Made by a program: the position numbers and the translations under genes
Shown: one piece after another, positions 1-8,434 of the stretch
Numbering within the stretch: position 1 is the stretch's first letter
How the letters are laid out: each line of letters starts with the position of its first letter
The notes under the pieces: model-generated
The model's input: the letters and a program-made list of their open reading frames with translations, nothing else
Databases searched by the model: none
Told to the model about the DNA's origin: nothing
NCBI GenBank assembly: GCA_947387575.1
Contig: CANDOC010000011.1
Span: 90,432 to 154,431 of the forward strand
DNA: 64,000 nucleotides
DNA from: Spongorhabdus nitratireducens
Lineage (GTDB): Bacteria > Pseudomonadota > Gammaproteobacteria > Pseudomonadales > Endozoicomonadaceae
Reading direction: 5' to 3'

Positions 1-2
1 CT

Positions 3-1226
3 TTCTTTACCTGGCTCGGTATGTCATTGCAGATGACAACCAAAACCGGGGCCGAAATTACCATTTCACAGGAAATTGGCCGGGGTAATCAGGATAAAGC
101 TGCGGTTTATGGCTCTAACTCTCTGATATTAGGTCTGCTACTGGCCGTCATATACGGGGTGGCAACCTTCGTTTTGTCTCCCGAACTGATAGCATTCTTC
201 AAGCTTGAAGAACAGAGCGTTAATGAAATGGCCACTTCCTATCTGCAGATTATTGCCATAGGTGCGCCGTTTTATTATCTCAATCTGACCTTTTCCGGAG
301 TATTTACCGGAGCAGGAAACAGTCGATTACCTTTCAAGGTGACATCGGCTGGTTTGATTCTGAATATTATTATTGATCCGTTGTTTATTTTTGGCTGGGG
401 TCCTTTCTCCGGGATGGGCTCCAATGGCGCCGCAATCGCAACAGTGCTGTCCCAGCTATTTGTTACCGTGCTGTTTATTGCAGCGATCTATCAGGGACGC
501 TCGGTAATCAAACTACCTGATACCCGCTTTCATCTGAACAAGGATATCGCAGCCCGAATTCTGAAACTGGGCTTCCCGGTAGCCTCACATATGGCGCTGT
601 TTGCCTGTTTCTCGATCGCTATTGCCCGAATTGTGTCCCAATGGGGAGCATTACCCATTGCGGTACAAAGTGTTGGAGCCCAGATCGAGGCCGTGTCCTG
701 GATGACGGCAGAAGGATTTGCCACCGCTTTGGGCACATTTACCGGACAGAATTATGGAGCCAACAAGTGGCACCGTATTTATGCCGGCTTTCTGGTCACG
801 GTAGCTATCAGCGTCCTGATAGGTGCTATCGTAACGCTGGTATTTTTGCTCTTTGGTGAACAAGTATTTTCCCTGTTTATTCCCGAACCGGATGCCATCC
901 AGCTGGGAGCCATCTATCTGGGTATTCTTGGTATCAGCCAGATGTTTATGTGTATGGAAATATCTACATCCGGTGCCTTCTATGGCGTTGGCAAAACAAT
1001 TCCTCCTACAATGGTAAGCATTATCTTAACGGGTATGCGAATCCCGCTAGCCTTGCTGGTCGCCAAAGGGATACTGGATCTTGGTGTTCCGGGTGTGGAA
1101 GGTGTTTGGTGGGTTGTATCTCTCACATCTGTAGCTAAAGGCGTGCTGCTCTTTGGCTGGTTCTACTGGTTCATCTACCACCATCCTGAGAGAAAAGCCG
1201 GACATTTAGAGGCAAAACTCGCCTGA
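3..1226 (+). CDS. MATE family multidrug/cation antiporter (5' truncated)
   Basis: Inner-membrane MATE-type exporter that would exchange Na+ or H+ for cationic drugs or metabolites. The reading frame is open from base 3 and the start lies outside the window; about 407 residues are present against 440-460 usual, so roughly the first membrane helix pair is missing. The visible part has repeated hydrophobic helices, the Q-E-I-GRGN segment after helix 2 and the GAGNSRLP motif typical of the family. A bidirectional hairpin terminator follows the stop and separates it from the convergent alcohol dehydrogenase. The substrate cannot be inferred. Confidence 0.9.
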   Translation, partial: FFTWLGMSLQMTTKTGAEITISQEIGRGNQDKAAVYGSNSLILGLLLAVIYGVATFVLSPELIAFFKLEEQSVNEMATSYLQIIAIGAPFYYLNLTFSGVFTGAGNSRLPFKVTSAGLILNIIIDPLFIFGWGPFSGMGSNGAAIATVLSQLFVTVLFIAAIYQGRSVIKLPDTRFHLNKDIAARILKLGFPVASHMALFACFSIAIARIVSQWGALPIAVQSVGAQIEAVSWMTAEGFATALGTFTGQNYGANKWHRIYAGFLVTVAISVLIGAIVTLVFLLFGEQVFSLFIPEPDAIQLGAIYLGILGISQMFMCMEISTSGAFYGVGKTIPPTMVSIILTGMRIPLALLVAKGILDLGVPGVEGVWWVVSLTSVAKGVLLFGWFYWFIYHHPERKAGHLEAKLA

Positions 1227-1237
1227 AGTTCATTTAT

Positions 1238-1270
1238 GAAAAGCTGGAGGTAACATGCCTCCAGCTTTTC
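1238..1270. terminator. Bidirectional terminator between MATE gene and alcohol dehydrogenase
   Basis: Perfect 13-base stem (GAAAAGCTGGAGG and its complement) with a 7-base loop, between two convergent genes, with A and T runs at its ends. Confidence 0.8.
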
Positions 1271-1278
1271 ACATTTCA

Positions 1279-2484
1279 TTATTCAGCCACTTTGACAAGA
1301 ATTGACTCACACTGTCGCTTTTCCATAAACGACGGCACGGGATAACCATTTCCTTCCTTCAGGGCAGCATCAGCCAGCTCGGGAATATCCTGCTGCTGAA
1401 CCTGATTAAGGGTTTGCGGAATGCCCACTTTTTCATTCAACTGTCGAATATGACTGATCAGGGTGTCCACTAGTTGGTCATCTGACATCGACAATTCGCC
1501 AATCCCCGAAATACGCGCCAGTTCAGCCAGGCTCTGACGTGCTGAAACCCGGTACAACTCCAGTACTTGCGGGAGCAGAACAGCATTGGCCAACCCGTGC
1601 GGTATGCCATATTTTCCGCCCAATTGATGGGCAATGGCATGTACATTTCCCACGTGGGCTTTGGTTATTGCCAGACCGGCGTAATAAGCCGCCAGTGCCA
1701 TTTTTTCCCTGACTTCCAGATCATCACTTTGCTCACCACAGGCGTTGGGCAGGTTTTCAAATATCATTCTTGCCGCCGCCCCGGCATAAAACCTGCTGTT
1801 TCGAGTCGAGAATGTACTGATATAAGCCTCAACCGCATGAGTCAGCGCATCCATGCCGGTCGCAGCAGTTACAGATGCGGGGAGTTTCTGCATCACAACC
1901 GGATCAATAGCCGCAGCGATGGGCATCAGCTTGGGATCAATAACCAGCGACTTTTGATGGGTAACATCATCAGAAAGCACGGCTCCCACTGTTGTCTCTG
2001 ACCCAGTTCCGGCTGTTGTCGGAATTACAAATAGCGGCAGTGCCTGTTTCCGACTTTTGAGGATACCTACAACCTGCTGTGGTTCCTTGTTGTTGGCAAG
2101 ACAAATAGCCATCACCTTGGCAGCATCAATCGATGACCCGCCACCAACCGCAAGCAAGGCATCACAATCATGCTGTCGTGCATGCAAGATACCCTCTCTG
2201 ATAACGTCACAGGTTGGATCTGGCTTGACGCCACTGAATATCGAAACCTTCATATCCAGCTGCTCAAGCCTTTCCTGAATCGTATGGGTGATTCCAAGCT
2301 CCAGCAGTGGCTTGTCAGTCACAATCATAATGTGACGGAAGTTGAATCCAGCCATGATCTTACACAACTGCAACCTGGAATCAGGCCCGATTACCGTCGT
2401 AGGTTTTTCTCCACCCAGTAGCAATTGCTGAGCAATTCGAAGAAAGAACAATCTTGTCCGATACAACGCCGTCATGAAGAGCAT
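1279..2484 (-). CDS. Iron-containing alcohol dehydrogenase, copy 1
   Basis: Group III Fe-dependent NAD(P) alcohol dehydrogenase of about 400 residues, cytoplasmic. It shows GGGSSIDAAK for cofactor binding, GTGSE, and metal-ligand histidines in MDALTHAVEAY and HQLGGKYGIPHGLANA. An upstream ATG exists at 2523, but the ATG at 2484 is chosen because it follows an AAAGGAAA ribosome site and aligns with the start of the neighbouring paralogue. It is a clear tandem duplicate of the next gene, with near-identical motif blocks. An A-rich AANAANAA leader overlaps the ribosome site, so Crc/Hfq-type repression is likely. The alcohol used is unknown. Confidence 0.88.
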   Translation of the reverse strand: MLFMTALYRTRLFFLRIAQQLLLGGEKPTTVIGPDSRLQLCKIMAGFNFRHIMIVTDKPLLELGITHTIQERLEQLDMKVSIFSGVKPDPTCDVIREGILHARQHDCDALLAVGGGSSIDAAKVMAICLANNKEPQQVVGILKSRKQALPLFVIPTTAGTGSETTVGAVLSDDVTHQKSLVIDPKLMPIAAAIDPVVMQKLPASVTAATGMDALTHAVEAYISTFSTRNSRFYAGAAARMIFENLPNACGEQSDDLEVREKMALAAYYAGLAITKAHVGNVHAIAHQLGGKYGIPHGLANAVLLPQVLELYRVSARQSLAELARISGIGELSMSDDQLVDTLISHIRQLNEKVGIPQTLNQVQQQDIPELADAALKEGNGYPVPSFMEKRQCESILVKVAE

Positions 2485-2497
2485 GATGGGAGTTTCC

Positions 2498-2514
2498 TTT
2501 ATTATTTTTATTAT
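2498..2514 (-). promoter_or_regulatory. A-rich AANAANAA leader motif (candidate Crc/Hfq site), alcohol dehydrogenase 1
   Basis: On the minus strand reads ATAATAAAAATAATAAA and runs directly into the GGAAA ribosome site, 13 bases before the ATG. It contains several overlapping AANAANAA matches. Confidence 0.6.
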
Positions 2515-2648
2515 CGGCATCACGAATGCTCCAGAAACTCTACCATGTAAATATCAACATATTCACTCAAAACTCAGGTAAAACTGTAGCTAAAATACGC
2601 GTTCATGCCTTTTCATAAAATCATCCACATTACCTTCAGGCAAAAGAA

Positions 2649-2678
2649 AACCCAACCATAGCAGTGTATAGCCGGGTT
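2649..2678 (-). terminator. Terminator-like hairpin after alcohol dehydrogenase 2
   Basis: Minus-strand 12-base stem with three G-U pairs and a 6-base loop, followed by TTTTCTTTT. It lies just past the stop of the upstream paralogue and suggests that the two dehydrogenases are not simply co-transcribed. Confidence 0.5.
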
Positions 2679-2701
2679 CTATCAACAGGTCAGATTTTAA
2701 T

Positions 2702-3907
2702 TCAGCTAACCATTGCTCTTGCGATAACAGCTTCACACTGGCTTTGATCCATAAAGCATGGAACCGGATAGCTGTTTCCTTCTTTCAGCGCTGCAGTCGC
2801 AAGTTGGGGAATATCCTGTCGCTCGATTTTTTCCAAAGTAGCAGGGATACCCAATTGCTTATTCAGTGACTTGATATGATCGATAAAGGCCTGTGCCAGC
2901 TGTTCATCAGACATGGATAAAGAGCCGATACTGCAAACCCGGGCTAACTCAGCCAGTTTGTGTCTCGCAGCATCTTTGGAAAATTCCAGTACCAATGGCA
3001 GCATAACTGCATTTGCCAAACCATGGGGAATGCCATATTTGCCCCCCAGCTGATGGGCAATTGCGTGCACATAACCTACATGAGCCTTGGTAAATGCCAA
3101 CCCGGCATAATAGGAAGCCAATGCCATATGCTCTCGCACTTCTAGGTCTTCGCTCTGTTCACCGCAGGCCTTGGGCAGATTCTCAAAAACCATTCGGGCA
3201 GCCGCCGCACCATAAAACCGGGTTTCATCGGTCGCAAATACTCCGATATATGACTCAATGGCATGAGTCAGAGCATCCATCCCCGTTGCAGCCGTAATGT
3301 GATTTGGCAATTTGGTCATCAGAGCCGGATCCAGAGCCGCCGCAACAGGTACCAGCTTGGGATCCAGTACGACTTCTTTCTGATGGCTGACATCATTGGA
3401 AATAACAGCGGCAACGGTAGCTTCAGAGCCAGTACCGGCAGTTGTAGGAATAACAAACAGGGGTAACGCCTGCTTCCTTCCTTTAAGGATCCCCACCATT
3501 TTCTGTGGATCTTTATTATTGGTCAGGGAAATGGCCATGACTTTGGCAGCATCAATGGAAGATCCTCCGCCTACGGCCAGAATCGCGTCACTGCTTGCAT
3601 CCCTTGCTCTGGTAATGCCTTCACGCACTACCTCAAAAGTCGGATCAGGTTTGATAGCATCAAACACCGCAACCTGAATCTTCAGCTCATCCAGTTTCGC
3701 TTTAATTCCGTCGATCATACCGAGCTCAACCAGAGGCTTATCGGTAACAATCATCACTTTTCGTAAACCCAGATCTGCCATCATTTTGCATAATTGCAGA
3801 CTGGAATCAGGACCAATAGCGGTTGTTGGTTTTTCTGTACCGATCAGTCTAATTGCAATGCGCAGTAAAGCGTGCCGTGCCCTGTACAAAGATGTCATGG
3901 CGAACAT
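2702..3907 (-). CDS. Iron-containing alcohol dehydrogenase, copy 2
   Basis: Paralogue of the preceding Fe-alcohol dehydrogenase with the same motifs: GGGSSIDAAK, GTGSEATVAA, MDALTHAIESY and HQLGGKYGIPHGLANA, with all expected metal-ligand histidines. An upstream ATG at 3985 would add 26 residues with no family match; the ATG at 3907 follows a strong GGGGGAGAG ribosome site and gives a 401-residue protein. It is divergent from a TetR regulator, which may control it. Its leader contains an AATAACAATAAAAATA stretch about 27 bases upstream. Physiological substrate unknown. Confidence 0.88.
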   Translation of the reverse strand: MFAMTSLYRARHALLRIAIRLIGTEKPTTAIGPDSSLQLCKMMADLGLRKVMIVTDKPLVELGMIDGIKAKLDELKIQVAVFDAIKPDPTFEVVREGITRARDASSDAILAVGGGSSIDAAKVMAISLTNNKDPQKMVGILKGRKQALPLFVIPTTAGTGSEATVAAVISNDVSHQKEVVLDPKLVPVAAALDPALMTKLPNHITAATGMDALTHAIESYIGVFATDETRFYGAAAARMVFENLPKACGEQSEDLEVREHMALASYYAGLAFTKAHVGYVHAIAHQLGGKYGIPHGLANAVMLPLVLEFSKDAARHKLAELARVCSIGSLSMSDEQLAQAFIDHIKSLNKQLGIPATLEKIERQDIPQLATAALKEGNSYPVPCFMDQSQCEAVIARAMVS

Positions 3908-3934
3908 AGTGCTCTCCCCCCAGAGATGAAATGC

Positions 3935-3950
3935 TATTTTTATTGTTATT
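3935..3950 (-). promoter_or_regulatory. A-rich AANAANAA leader motif, alcohol dehydrogenase 2
   Basis: Minus-strand AATAACAATAAAAATA, 27 bases before the chosen ATG and upstream of the ribosome site; three AANAANAA matches overlap. Confidence 0.5.
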
Positions 3951-4060
3951 GCATAACCACAACGCATTATAAGTGGAAGCCGCAATAAATAAACAGATCA
4001 GATAACCGAGTTGCTTCTCTTCAGAAGAGTTTTCATCACATAACATCCTCTTTATTCGAG

Positions 4061-4075
4061 ACAGACACAGTCTGT
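4061..4075. promoter_or_regulatory. Short palindrome in the alcohol dehydrogenase/TetR divergent region
   Basis: ACAGACACAGTCTGT is a perfect 6-3-6 inverted repeat about 95 bases before the TetR start. Its size and place suit a TetR-family operator, but nothing else supports this. Confidence 0.3.
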
Positions 4076-4169
4076 TTCTTTCCGTGTTAAAATGACCGGT
4101 TACATTTGCACGTTCCACATATAGTTACTGCATAATCACGCCACATCACACCAGATCAGAGAGTTTTTC

Positions 4170-4784
4170 ATGGCCCGCAAAACCCGGGAAGAAGCCGAAC
4201 AGACACGCAAGCTGTTGCTGGATACAGCCTTGCAACTGTTTGACCAGCAGGGCATTAATCACACAACCCTGGCCCAGATTGCCAAAGCCGCAGGAGTTAC
4301 CCGGGGCGCCATTTACTGGCACTTCAAGGACAGGGATGATCTATTCCGGACATTGTGGGAAGAAATAACAGCACCCATTCTGCAACGTTTTGATGAACTC
4401 AGAGAATTACCAGGCGAGGATAAATTCAATGCCATGCTTGAGTTGGTCGTACGTTTTATGGATGAGCTGACATCCGATTCCAAACTGCAGCAGATACACC
4501 GGATATCAATTCAGGCCGAGGCCATTCCCACGTTGCATCAGTGGATAAAAGAAGACTTATGCAAAGACCTGACAAATATCACGGAACTAATGCAGGAGGC
4601 CCAGCAACTGAATCAGGTTCGGAATGATATAACCGCTAGTCAGGCCGCCTCCTTTTTCTATGGCTATATTGATGGCCTGATACGTAACTGGCTGCAGTTT
4701 AATCTCCCCCAGGATCTCAGAGAGCACCTTCCACTTTATATCAACCTCTGTGCAGATAGTTTGAGACCAGCAAAAACTGGTTAA
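4170..4784 (+). CDS. TetR family repressor, AcrR/TtgR-like
   Basis: 204-residue transcriptional repressor. The N-terminal helix-turn-helix (about residues 10-60) contains TLAQIAKAAGVTRGAIYWHF, the AcrR/TtgR subgroup pattern, followed by an all-helical ligand-binding and dimer domain. Relatives of this subgroup usually sit beside RND efflux genes and respond to drugs or aromatic compounds; no RND genes are adjacent here. The nearest candidates for control are its own gene and the divergent alcohol dehydrogenases. Start is an ATG after the weak site AGAGAG. Confidence 0.88.
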   Translation: MARKTREEAEQTRKLLLDTALQLFDQQGINHTTLAQIAKAAGVTRGAIYWHFKDRDDLFRTLWEEITAPILQRFDELRELPGEDKFNAMLELVVRFMDELTSDSKLQQIHRISIQAEAIPTLHQWIKEDLCKDLTNITELMQEAQQLNQVRNDITASQAASFFYGYIDGLIRNWLQFNLPQDLREHLPLYINLCADSLRPAKTG

Positions 4785-5083
4785 AATTTGTACAGCTTGC
4801 AAATATCCCACTGGTATCCTACGCGCTCAAGTTATACACAGGCAGAGCACAAGCCTGCCCACATAATCTGTGAATAACAGACGAGGATATATGCTTTGTT
4901 AACTATCTGTGGGCAAGTTGTTACCCAAAGTGGATAACTGTATTTTGCCCGGATTTTACCCGGGTTGGCTTATTGTTGATAACTCAAAATCTGTCCACAG
5001 ATACACTTGTGAATTGTCTCGCTGTCCCTCTGGCGGTTAATCTTGGGTGAATAACTTTTATCCGAGGCGCAAACGTCAAATCC
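4785..5083. other. Intergenic region with clustered DnaA-box-like 9-mers
   Basis: Holds TTATACACA (4832-4840, full match to TTWTNCACA), TTATTCACA on the minus strand (4869-4877), and one-mismatch boxes at 4929-4937 and 4974-4982. No gene is seen here. An origin is unlikely because none of the usual oriC neighbours are present; a DnaA-binding or titration locus is possible. Confidence 0.35.
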
Positions 5084-6145
5084 ATGTCACCTGCAACTCT
5101 TCCCCTGCCTGGCAGCCGGCCGGCAACACTGATTGCCGCACTGGTTATCATCATGGCCGGCATCAAACTGGCCAGCAGTATTGTTATTCCGGTTCTGCTT
5201 GCATTCTTTATTGCCGTACTCTGCAATCCGCCTGTGAAATTTATGGAGCGCTTGAAAGTACCCAGGATTGCAGGAATATCCATTGTGATTGCAGCGATTC
5301 TGATTGTCCTGACCATGCTGGTCAGCATCGTCGGAACGTCAGCCAAGCAGTTTACCCGTAACCTGCCTGAATACCGTGAACAGCTGGAAACCGAGTTTCG
5401 CTGGATTCTTGAACGTCTGGCCGAGCGCAATATTGAGTTAAATGCAGATCTTCTGGCCGAGTCATTTGACCCCGGCGCAGCCGTTTCCGTTTTTACGAAT
5501 ACACTGGCCGGTATCAGTGGTGCGATGAGTTATCTGGTGCTGGTTCTTCTGACAGTTATTTTCATGATGTTGGAAGGGCCCTGGCTAGGCAGAAAGTTGA
5601 GATTGATTCTGCCAGATCCGACACAGCAAATGCGGCCGGTAAAGCGCTTTATTTCATCCCTGAACCACTACGTTGCTCTCAAGAGCGCCATCAGTGCTGT
5701 CACCGGATTACTGGTCAGTTTGATGCTGTGGATAAAAGGCGTCGACTTTTTCATTTTGTGGGGCGTGATGGCATGCCTGCTTAACTTTATCCCCAATATC
5801 GGTTCCATGATTGCTGCCGTACCCGCCGTACTTTTGACAGTAATATCACAAGGCTTTGCCGATGCAGGCCTGATAGCCGTCGGTTACGTGATGATCAATA
5901 TGGTGATGGGGAATGTGCTGGAGCCCCGGATCATGGGGAACGGGCTGGGGTTATCCACAATCGTGGTTTTCCTGTCTCTGGTTTTCTGGGGCTGGCTGCT
6001 GGGTCCGGTCGGAATGATTCTGTCTGTGCCACTGACCATGATTGTCAAAATTGCACTGGAAACTACGCCGCAGGGGCATCGCTACGCGCTGCTGCTGGGT
6101 TCAACAAGAGAAGTTGAAGAAGAGGAGAAAGGCAGGGAGGAATAA
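5084..6145 (+). CDS. AI-2E family permease, TqsA-like
   Basis: 353-residue inner-membrane protein with about seven to eight hydrophobic helices. It follows the pattern of E. coli TqsA (YdgG) closely, including the start of the core IPNIGS, the GNVLEPRIMGNGLGLST block and the end VFLSLVFWGWLLGPVGM. TqsA affects export of autoinducer-2; other family members are Na+/H+ antiporters, so the transported compound is uncertain. Length matches the family (about 344). The stop codon lies inside a GGCAGGG/CCCTGCC hairpin (6131-6153) that may end transcription. Confidence 0.85.
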   Translation: MSPATLPLPGSRPATLIAALVIIMAGIKLASSIVIPVLLAFFIAVLCNPPVKFMERLKVPRIAGISIVIAAILIVLTMLVSIVGTSAKQFTRNLPEYREQLETEFRWILERLAERNIELNADLLAESFDPGAAVSVFTNTLAGISGAMSYLVLVLLTVIFMMLEGPWLGRKLRLILPDPTQQMRPVKRFISSLNHYVALKSAISAVTGLLVSLMLWIKGVDFFILWGVMACLLNFIPNIGSMIAAVPAVLLTVISQGFADAGLIAVGYVMINMVMGNVLEPRIMGNGLGLSTIVVFLSLVFWGWLLGPVGMILSVPLTMIVKIALETTPQGHRYALLLGSTREVEEEEKGREE

Positions 6146-6178
6146 GCCCTGCCCTTATATCAGGTACCTTGAGGTTCT

Positions 6179-6673
6179 TTAGCCACTGCAAACCTGCCGG
6201 ATCCATTGCTTCAGTTCAATGCCATCCATTTTCAGCGGCTCCATCCCCATCAGGTCAGCCTGCACCCGGAAGAAGTTGAGATAAAGCGTGTTATCGGTCA
6301 GGTAGTAGTCATCCAGATGCAGCGGCAGTACAACAATTTCAAGCGGCTTCTGCACTTCAATATCATCAAGGTTCATTACCTTGAGTGGAGCCATCATGAG
6401 CTCCATTAACCCCAGATCTTCCATGGCCCACATATTATTGTTCCAGAAGCGGGATTCGGTTTTATTTTCTGCGCTGAATTTTTCTTTATTACTGATTGCA
6501 CTGAGAGCACGGCGAACAGACTCAGGAGTGAAACCCTTGCTATAAACCGGTTTCATCTTTTCATGATCCGCAATCGTCATGATAAAAGCTTCACCGACTT
6601 TTTCACCTTCACTGGTTGCCTGCCAGTAATAGTAAACCAGCTCCATGACTTCCATGTTGAGTGTGATCGCCAT
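6179..6673 (-). CDS. Unrecognised 164-residue soluble protein
   Basis: No family recognised. The protein is acidic and rich in Met and Leu, with no signal peptide or membrane helix. The N-terminal 25 residues look helical and aromatic (VYYYWQ), the middle contains RFWNNNMWAMEDLGL, and the C-terminal half alternates hydrophobic strands with acidic turns. It is convergent with the TqsA-like gene and about 180 bases downstream of cpdA on the same strand, so co-transcription with cpdA is possible. The uninterrupted frame and neighbour spacing support a real gene. Confidence 0.65.
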   Translation of the reverse strand: MAITLNMEVMELVYYYWQATSEGEKVGEAFIMTIADHEKMKPVYSKGFTPESVRRALSAISNKEKFSAENKTESRFWNNNMWAMEDLGLMELMMAPLKVMNLDDIEVQKPLEIVVLPLHLDDYYLTDNTLYLNFFRVQADLMGMEPLKMDGIELKQWIRQVCSG

Positions 6674-6854
6674 AGTACATCTTCCCCAGCTAATACCGCT
6701 GCATTATCAGAAAAAGACCACCAGAACAGTCTCCATATACTTTTCAAAGCGGAGCTATTAACTACTTCTGGCAGTACAGCAAGGAGCATATGCTACCTGC
6801 GATCACACAGGCTTATGTATGACACGGAGCAACAAAAAAGACTTAAAAGCGTCT

Positions 6855-7673
6855 TCAGTTAATCAATGATCCATCCGGATGGCAGAATGGCCACGGACCA
6901 CTGAACTCACCAACAAAACTGAGATGTGTCACCAACTCGTTGTTTTCGTAACGAATCAACTGAACAGCCGGCGGTTCCATCACAAAACTGGATTCAGCAT
7001 CAGCCGATATATCCAAAGTAACCGCATGAGCCGGTGACTGGGCGATAACAACATGAATGCCTTTCCAGATAGTCTGCACACTGCGATGCACATGACCACA
7101 CAGCAACATTTTCACCTGTGGATGTCGTTGCACGACTTCGGCCAGATGATCTGAACCTTCCAGCCCAATCTGATCCATATGACGAATACCGGTATTAAAC
7201 GGCGGGTGATGAATAAATAGCAGGGTATCCTTGTCAGGCTGTTGAGCCAGTGTTTGATCCAGCCAGTCACAACGCTCGGAACAGATTTGCCCGCCCCCGG
7301 AATTAGGCTTCAGGCTATCCAGACCAATCAGTCGCAATGGATAGTCATCAATTGCGTACTGAATAAAAGGCGCACTTTCAGGCATCCAGTCACAGTCGCC
7401 AAAACTGGACTGCATTTCCTCCCGGTTATCATGGTTGCCGGGAACAGCCATCCAGGGCATTTGCAGCTCATCGAGCAGGCTGCGGATCAGGGTATATTCT
7501 TCTGCCGTACCCAGATCAACCAGATCACCGGAGACCAGAACGACATCCGGAGCCGGCTGCAGGGTATTGATATGATTAATCGAGGCTTTAAGGCAGCTCA
7601 GGGTGTCGACGCGACCATAGGCCGGGCGACCATCGGGTTTGATATGGGTATCCGTTAACTGGGCAATAAGCAT
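6855..7673 (-). CDS. cpdA: 3',5'-cyclic-AMP phosphodiesterase CpdA
   Basis: Class III (metallophosphoesterase) cAMP phosphodiesterase, 272 residues, cytoplasmic; it hydrolyses cAMP to AMP and so tunes CRP signalling. Metal ligands are visible in order: DTH near residue 8, GDLVD near 50, GNHDNRE near 80, HHPPF near 155 and GHVH near 193. Start ATG follows AGGAGAG. A 162-base mobile element lies directly upstream, between this gene and the acyl-CoA-binding protein gene on the same strand, so any promoter is next to or within the element. Confidence 0.93.
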   Translation of the reverse strand: MLIAQLTDTHIKPDGRPAYGRVDTLSCLKASINHINTLQPAPDVVLVSGDLVDLGTAEEYTLIRSLLDELQMPWMAVPGNHDNREEMQSSFGDCDWMPESAPFIQYAIDDYPLRLIGLDSLKPNSGGGQICSERCDWLDQTLAQQPDKDTLLFIHHPPFNTGIRHMDQIGLEGSDHLAEVVQRHPQVKMLLCGHVHRSVQTIWKGIHVVIAQSPAHAVTLDISADAESSFVMEPPAVQLIRYENNELVTHLSFVGEFSGPWPFCHPDGSLIN

Positions 7674-7724
7674 GCGGGCTCTCCTTCTGCTGTCTACTGC
7701 AGATCTGACAAGCCCGCAGCATTA

Positions 7725-7886
7725 AGAGCCTGTCCACAATCTTATCGCGGGCTGCAAATGCCGATAAAAACCTCAGGTGCTCCGCTTTTCCTCGTTACAT
7801 AGCACCACTATGCGCCTCCAAAAATCGGAGCACCTGAGGTTTTTCTCAACATTTTCGCTATCCACGAAAGATTATGAACAGGCTCT
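7725..7886 (-). mobile_element. 162-base palindromic MITE-like element, copy A
   Basis: Inverted relative to copies B and C. Both ends read AGAGCCTGTYCA inward and give imperfect terminal inverted repeats of about 25 bases. Inside is a perfect stem (AAAAACCTCAGGTGCTCCG with its complement) around a loop holding GCATAGTGGTGCTATG. No coding capacity. Begins 6 bases after the stop of the acyl-CoA-binding protein gene and may act as its terminator. Confidence 0.85.
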
Positions 7887-7892
7887 AAGAAA

Positions 7893-8159
7893 TCAGCTTA
7901 ACTGATCTGTCAGTTTGTCTACCAGTTGAATGTAGCGCTTCTGACAGTCAATCCGATCCATATTCGCCATCTGCAGCCAGGACTGGTGCTTGGCATAGGC
8001 AGCAATATTCAGTCGGGACGGTGTTTTCTCTTTGTTATTGCCATCAATCGCCTGCTTGTAGAGTCCATACAGCATCAACAGGTCTTCATTGCCCGGACGC
8101 TTGGTGAGTTGTTTGACCCGGACCTGTGCAGCTTCGAATTGTTGTTCAAGTTCTGTCAT
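7893..8159 (-). CDS. Acyl-CoA-binding protein (ACBP) family
   Basis: 88-residue protein with the ACBP four-helix pattern: FEAAQVRVKQLTKRP, then LLMLYGLYKQAIDGN, then AYAKHQSWLQMANMD, then the YIQLVDKL end. ACBP binds long-chain acyl-CoA esters in the cytoplasm. It is near-universal in eukaryotes and only sporadic in bacteria. The conserved LYGLYKQA and KxxxW positions are present, though the usual Lys before the Trp is shifted. Start ATG follows a GGGGGTAAG ribosome site. Single gene with a mobile element immediately downstream. Confidence 0.85.
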   Translation of the reverse strand: MTELEQQFEAAQVRVKQLTKRPGNEDLLMLYGLYKQAIDGNNKEKTPSRLNIAAYAKHQSWLQMANMDRIDCQKRYIQLVDKLTDQLS

Positions 8160-8434
8160 TTTTCTACTTACCCCCTTGAGTAAGCCGCTAAGGTAGACAT
8201 TTGTTTCCCCAAAGGAAAGGGCAAAAGGTCAATAAAGCAGGCCAAATGGTACATAAATACCTCTATCTCCATACAAATAGTGTCAGTTTTTCTCAGAGCC
8301 TGTTCATGATTTTTCATGGATAGGCTCTCTACAGAGCCCAATTTCAGACAACGTGCTATAAACTGAGAAGTAAGGCATGCTGGTTATGGGAGATCGATCT
8401 ATTCGGCTCCCTCACAGCAAAGGAGGCTTGTGAT
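8160..8434. other. Intergenic region with an element remnant
   Basis: 275 bases without a gene. It holds the 34-base remnant at 8295-8328 and an AAAGGAGG ribosome site for the CBS gene near its end; nothing else was recognised. Confidence 0.6.
8295..8328 (+). mobile_element. 34-base remnant of the MITE-like element
   Basis: The first 26 bases match the left end of the element (AGAGCCTGTTCATGATTTTT) and run straight into the terminal AGGCTCT. The whole interior is missing, consistent with an internal deletion or imperfect excision. Confidence 0.65.

Noticed and set aside
4832..4982. Chromosome replication origin
   Set aside because: DnaA-like boxes are present, but dnaA, dnaN, rpmH, gidA and parAB are absent and no AT-rich unwinding block with 13-mers was seen.
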